From Opitutia bacterium (lineage in GTDB: Bacteria > Verrucomicrobiota > Verrucomicrobiia > Opitutales > UBA953), in contig JAJPZB010000039.1 in assembly GCA_021204635.1 (NCBI GenBank), forward strand, positions 1 to 6,349: a stretch of DNA of 6,349 bases, written 5' to 3'. The notes below the pieces were generated by a model that was given only the letters and a program-made list of their open reading frames with translations, had not been told where the DNA came from and searched no databases. This document shows positions 6,143-6,349 of the stretch, piece by piece. The position numbers and the translations under genes are program-made. Position 1 is the stretch's first letter, and every line of letters begins with the position of its first letter.

Positions 6143-6156
6143 ACCGCGTTAGCGGT
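6143..6156 (+). repeat. Second hairpin of repeat unit 2, compensated stem
   Basis: ACCGC, loop GTTA, GCGGT. Compared with ACCAC/GTGGT in the other copies, both sides of one base pair have changed (A-T to G-C), so pairing is kept. Confidence 0.75.
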
Positions 6157-6320
6157 GAGGGAGTGTGTTCGTTGAACGTCGCCTGACTTTGTTTCCCACC
6201 ACCAACCCAATTCCCACCACCAACCCTCCGAAAAAACTCTCACCACAAACTCCCCTCGCGGCACTTGCCGCCACCACCAACCCGGCTACCCACCTGCGAT
6301 GCGGGATCACACACGTAATT

Positions 6321-6341
6321 CTCCCGCTAAGTTAGCGGGAG
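6321..6341. repeat. Perfect palindromic hairpin, right copy 3
   Basis: Same 21 bases as the other copies. The unit continues past the window end after GGGACCAC. Confidence 0.92.
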
Positions 6342-6349
6342 GGGACCAC

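Larger units (their letters stand above)
5884..6349 (+). repeat. Tandem repeat array, period 202-203 bases
   Basis: Measured from the start of the palindromic hairpin, units run 5916-6118 (203 bases) and 6119-6320 (202 bases). A third begins at 6321 and is cut by the window edge; the tail of a preceding unit is at 5884-5915. Each unit has, in order: the perfect hairpin, a second five-base hairpin, GAGGGAGTGTG, GTCGCCTGACT, a C-rich tract with CCACCACCAACCC words, CACCACAAACTCC, CACTTGCC, CCACCTGCGATGC and CGTAATT. Positions 5884-5944 and 6289-6349 are identical over 61 bases, while the middle of the units has diverged. The array holds no supportable gene. Confidence 0.92.

Noticed and set aside
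5709..6186. Small Pro/His/Thr-rich frames within the repeats
   Set aside because: They are translations of CCACCACCAACCC-type repeats and have no ribosome binding site.
5916..6341. Intrinsic terminators formed by the 21-base palindromes
   Set aside because: GC-rich stems, but followed by GGGACC on one side and AATTACG on the other, with no T run.
5884..6349. CRISPR array
   Set aside because: The unit is about 202 bases, with diverged similar sequence between the hairpins rather than unique spacers of 30-40 bases, and there are no cas genes.
5884..6349. Integron attC or dif sites
   Set aside because: The hairpin is a near-perfect palindrome with one central base and lacks the spacer and extrahelical bases of attC or the six-base centre of dif. 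GTTA words do not fit the GTTRRRY core.
1..6349. tRNA, rRNA or insertion-sequence transposase
   Set aside because: I saw no cloverleaf, rRNA-like stretch or transposase motif on either strand.

Overview
The window reads as chromosomal DNA from a fairly GC-rich bacterium. It carries five complete plus-strand protein genes between two blocks of non-coding repeats. I suspect the PVC group, perhaps Verrucomicrobiota, from the general look of the proteins and the weak or absent Shine-Dalgarno sequences before most starts. Nothing in the window settles the taxonomy.

Layout. 1-465 is non-coding: an inverted copy of a repeat family (about 1-150), a very C-rich, G-poor tract (84-152), and several small stem-loops leading into the gene for transcription terminator Rho (466-1680). 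Next, after 46 bases, is a large cytoplasmic protein of unknown function (1727-3496) that looks like a helical toroid followed by a beta-rich domain. A textbook intrinsic terminator (3545-3577) closes this unit. A second cluster follows: a KDPG-aldolase-like protein (3611-4297), QueF of queuosine synthesis (4314-4721) and a XerC/D-type tyrosine recombinase (4789-5772). From 5773 to the end there is no gene. That stretch holds a G-rich repeat tract and a tandem array with a period of 202-203 bases, which runs off the window.

How the parts relate. Rho, QueF and Xer are housekeeping proteins with no shared pathway. The spacing suggests two transcription units, rho plus the unknown gene, and aldolase-like-queF-xer, separated by the terminator. 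The unknown toroid protein next to an aldolase-family protein hints at uronate or polysaccharide metabolism, but this is weak.

Most notable points. (1) The aldolase-like protein lacks both the Schiff-base lysine and the catalytic glutamate of KDPG aldolases, so it looks like a pseudoenzyme or a protein with a new role. (2) The repeat family has a constant perfect hairpin with 10-bp arms, a second hairpin with compensatory base changes, and C-rich modules. It flanks the gene block in inverted orientation. (3) Rho lacks the aromatic residues of its classical primary RNA-binding motif, while its own upstream region holds a rut-like C-rich tract.
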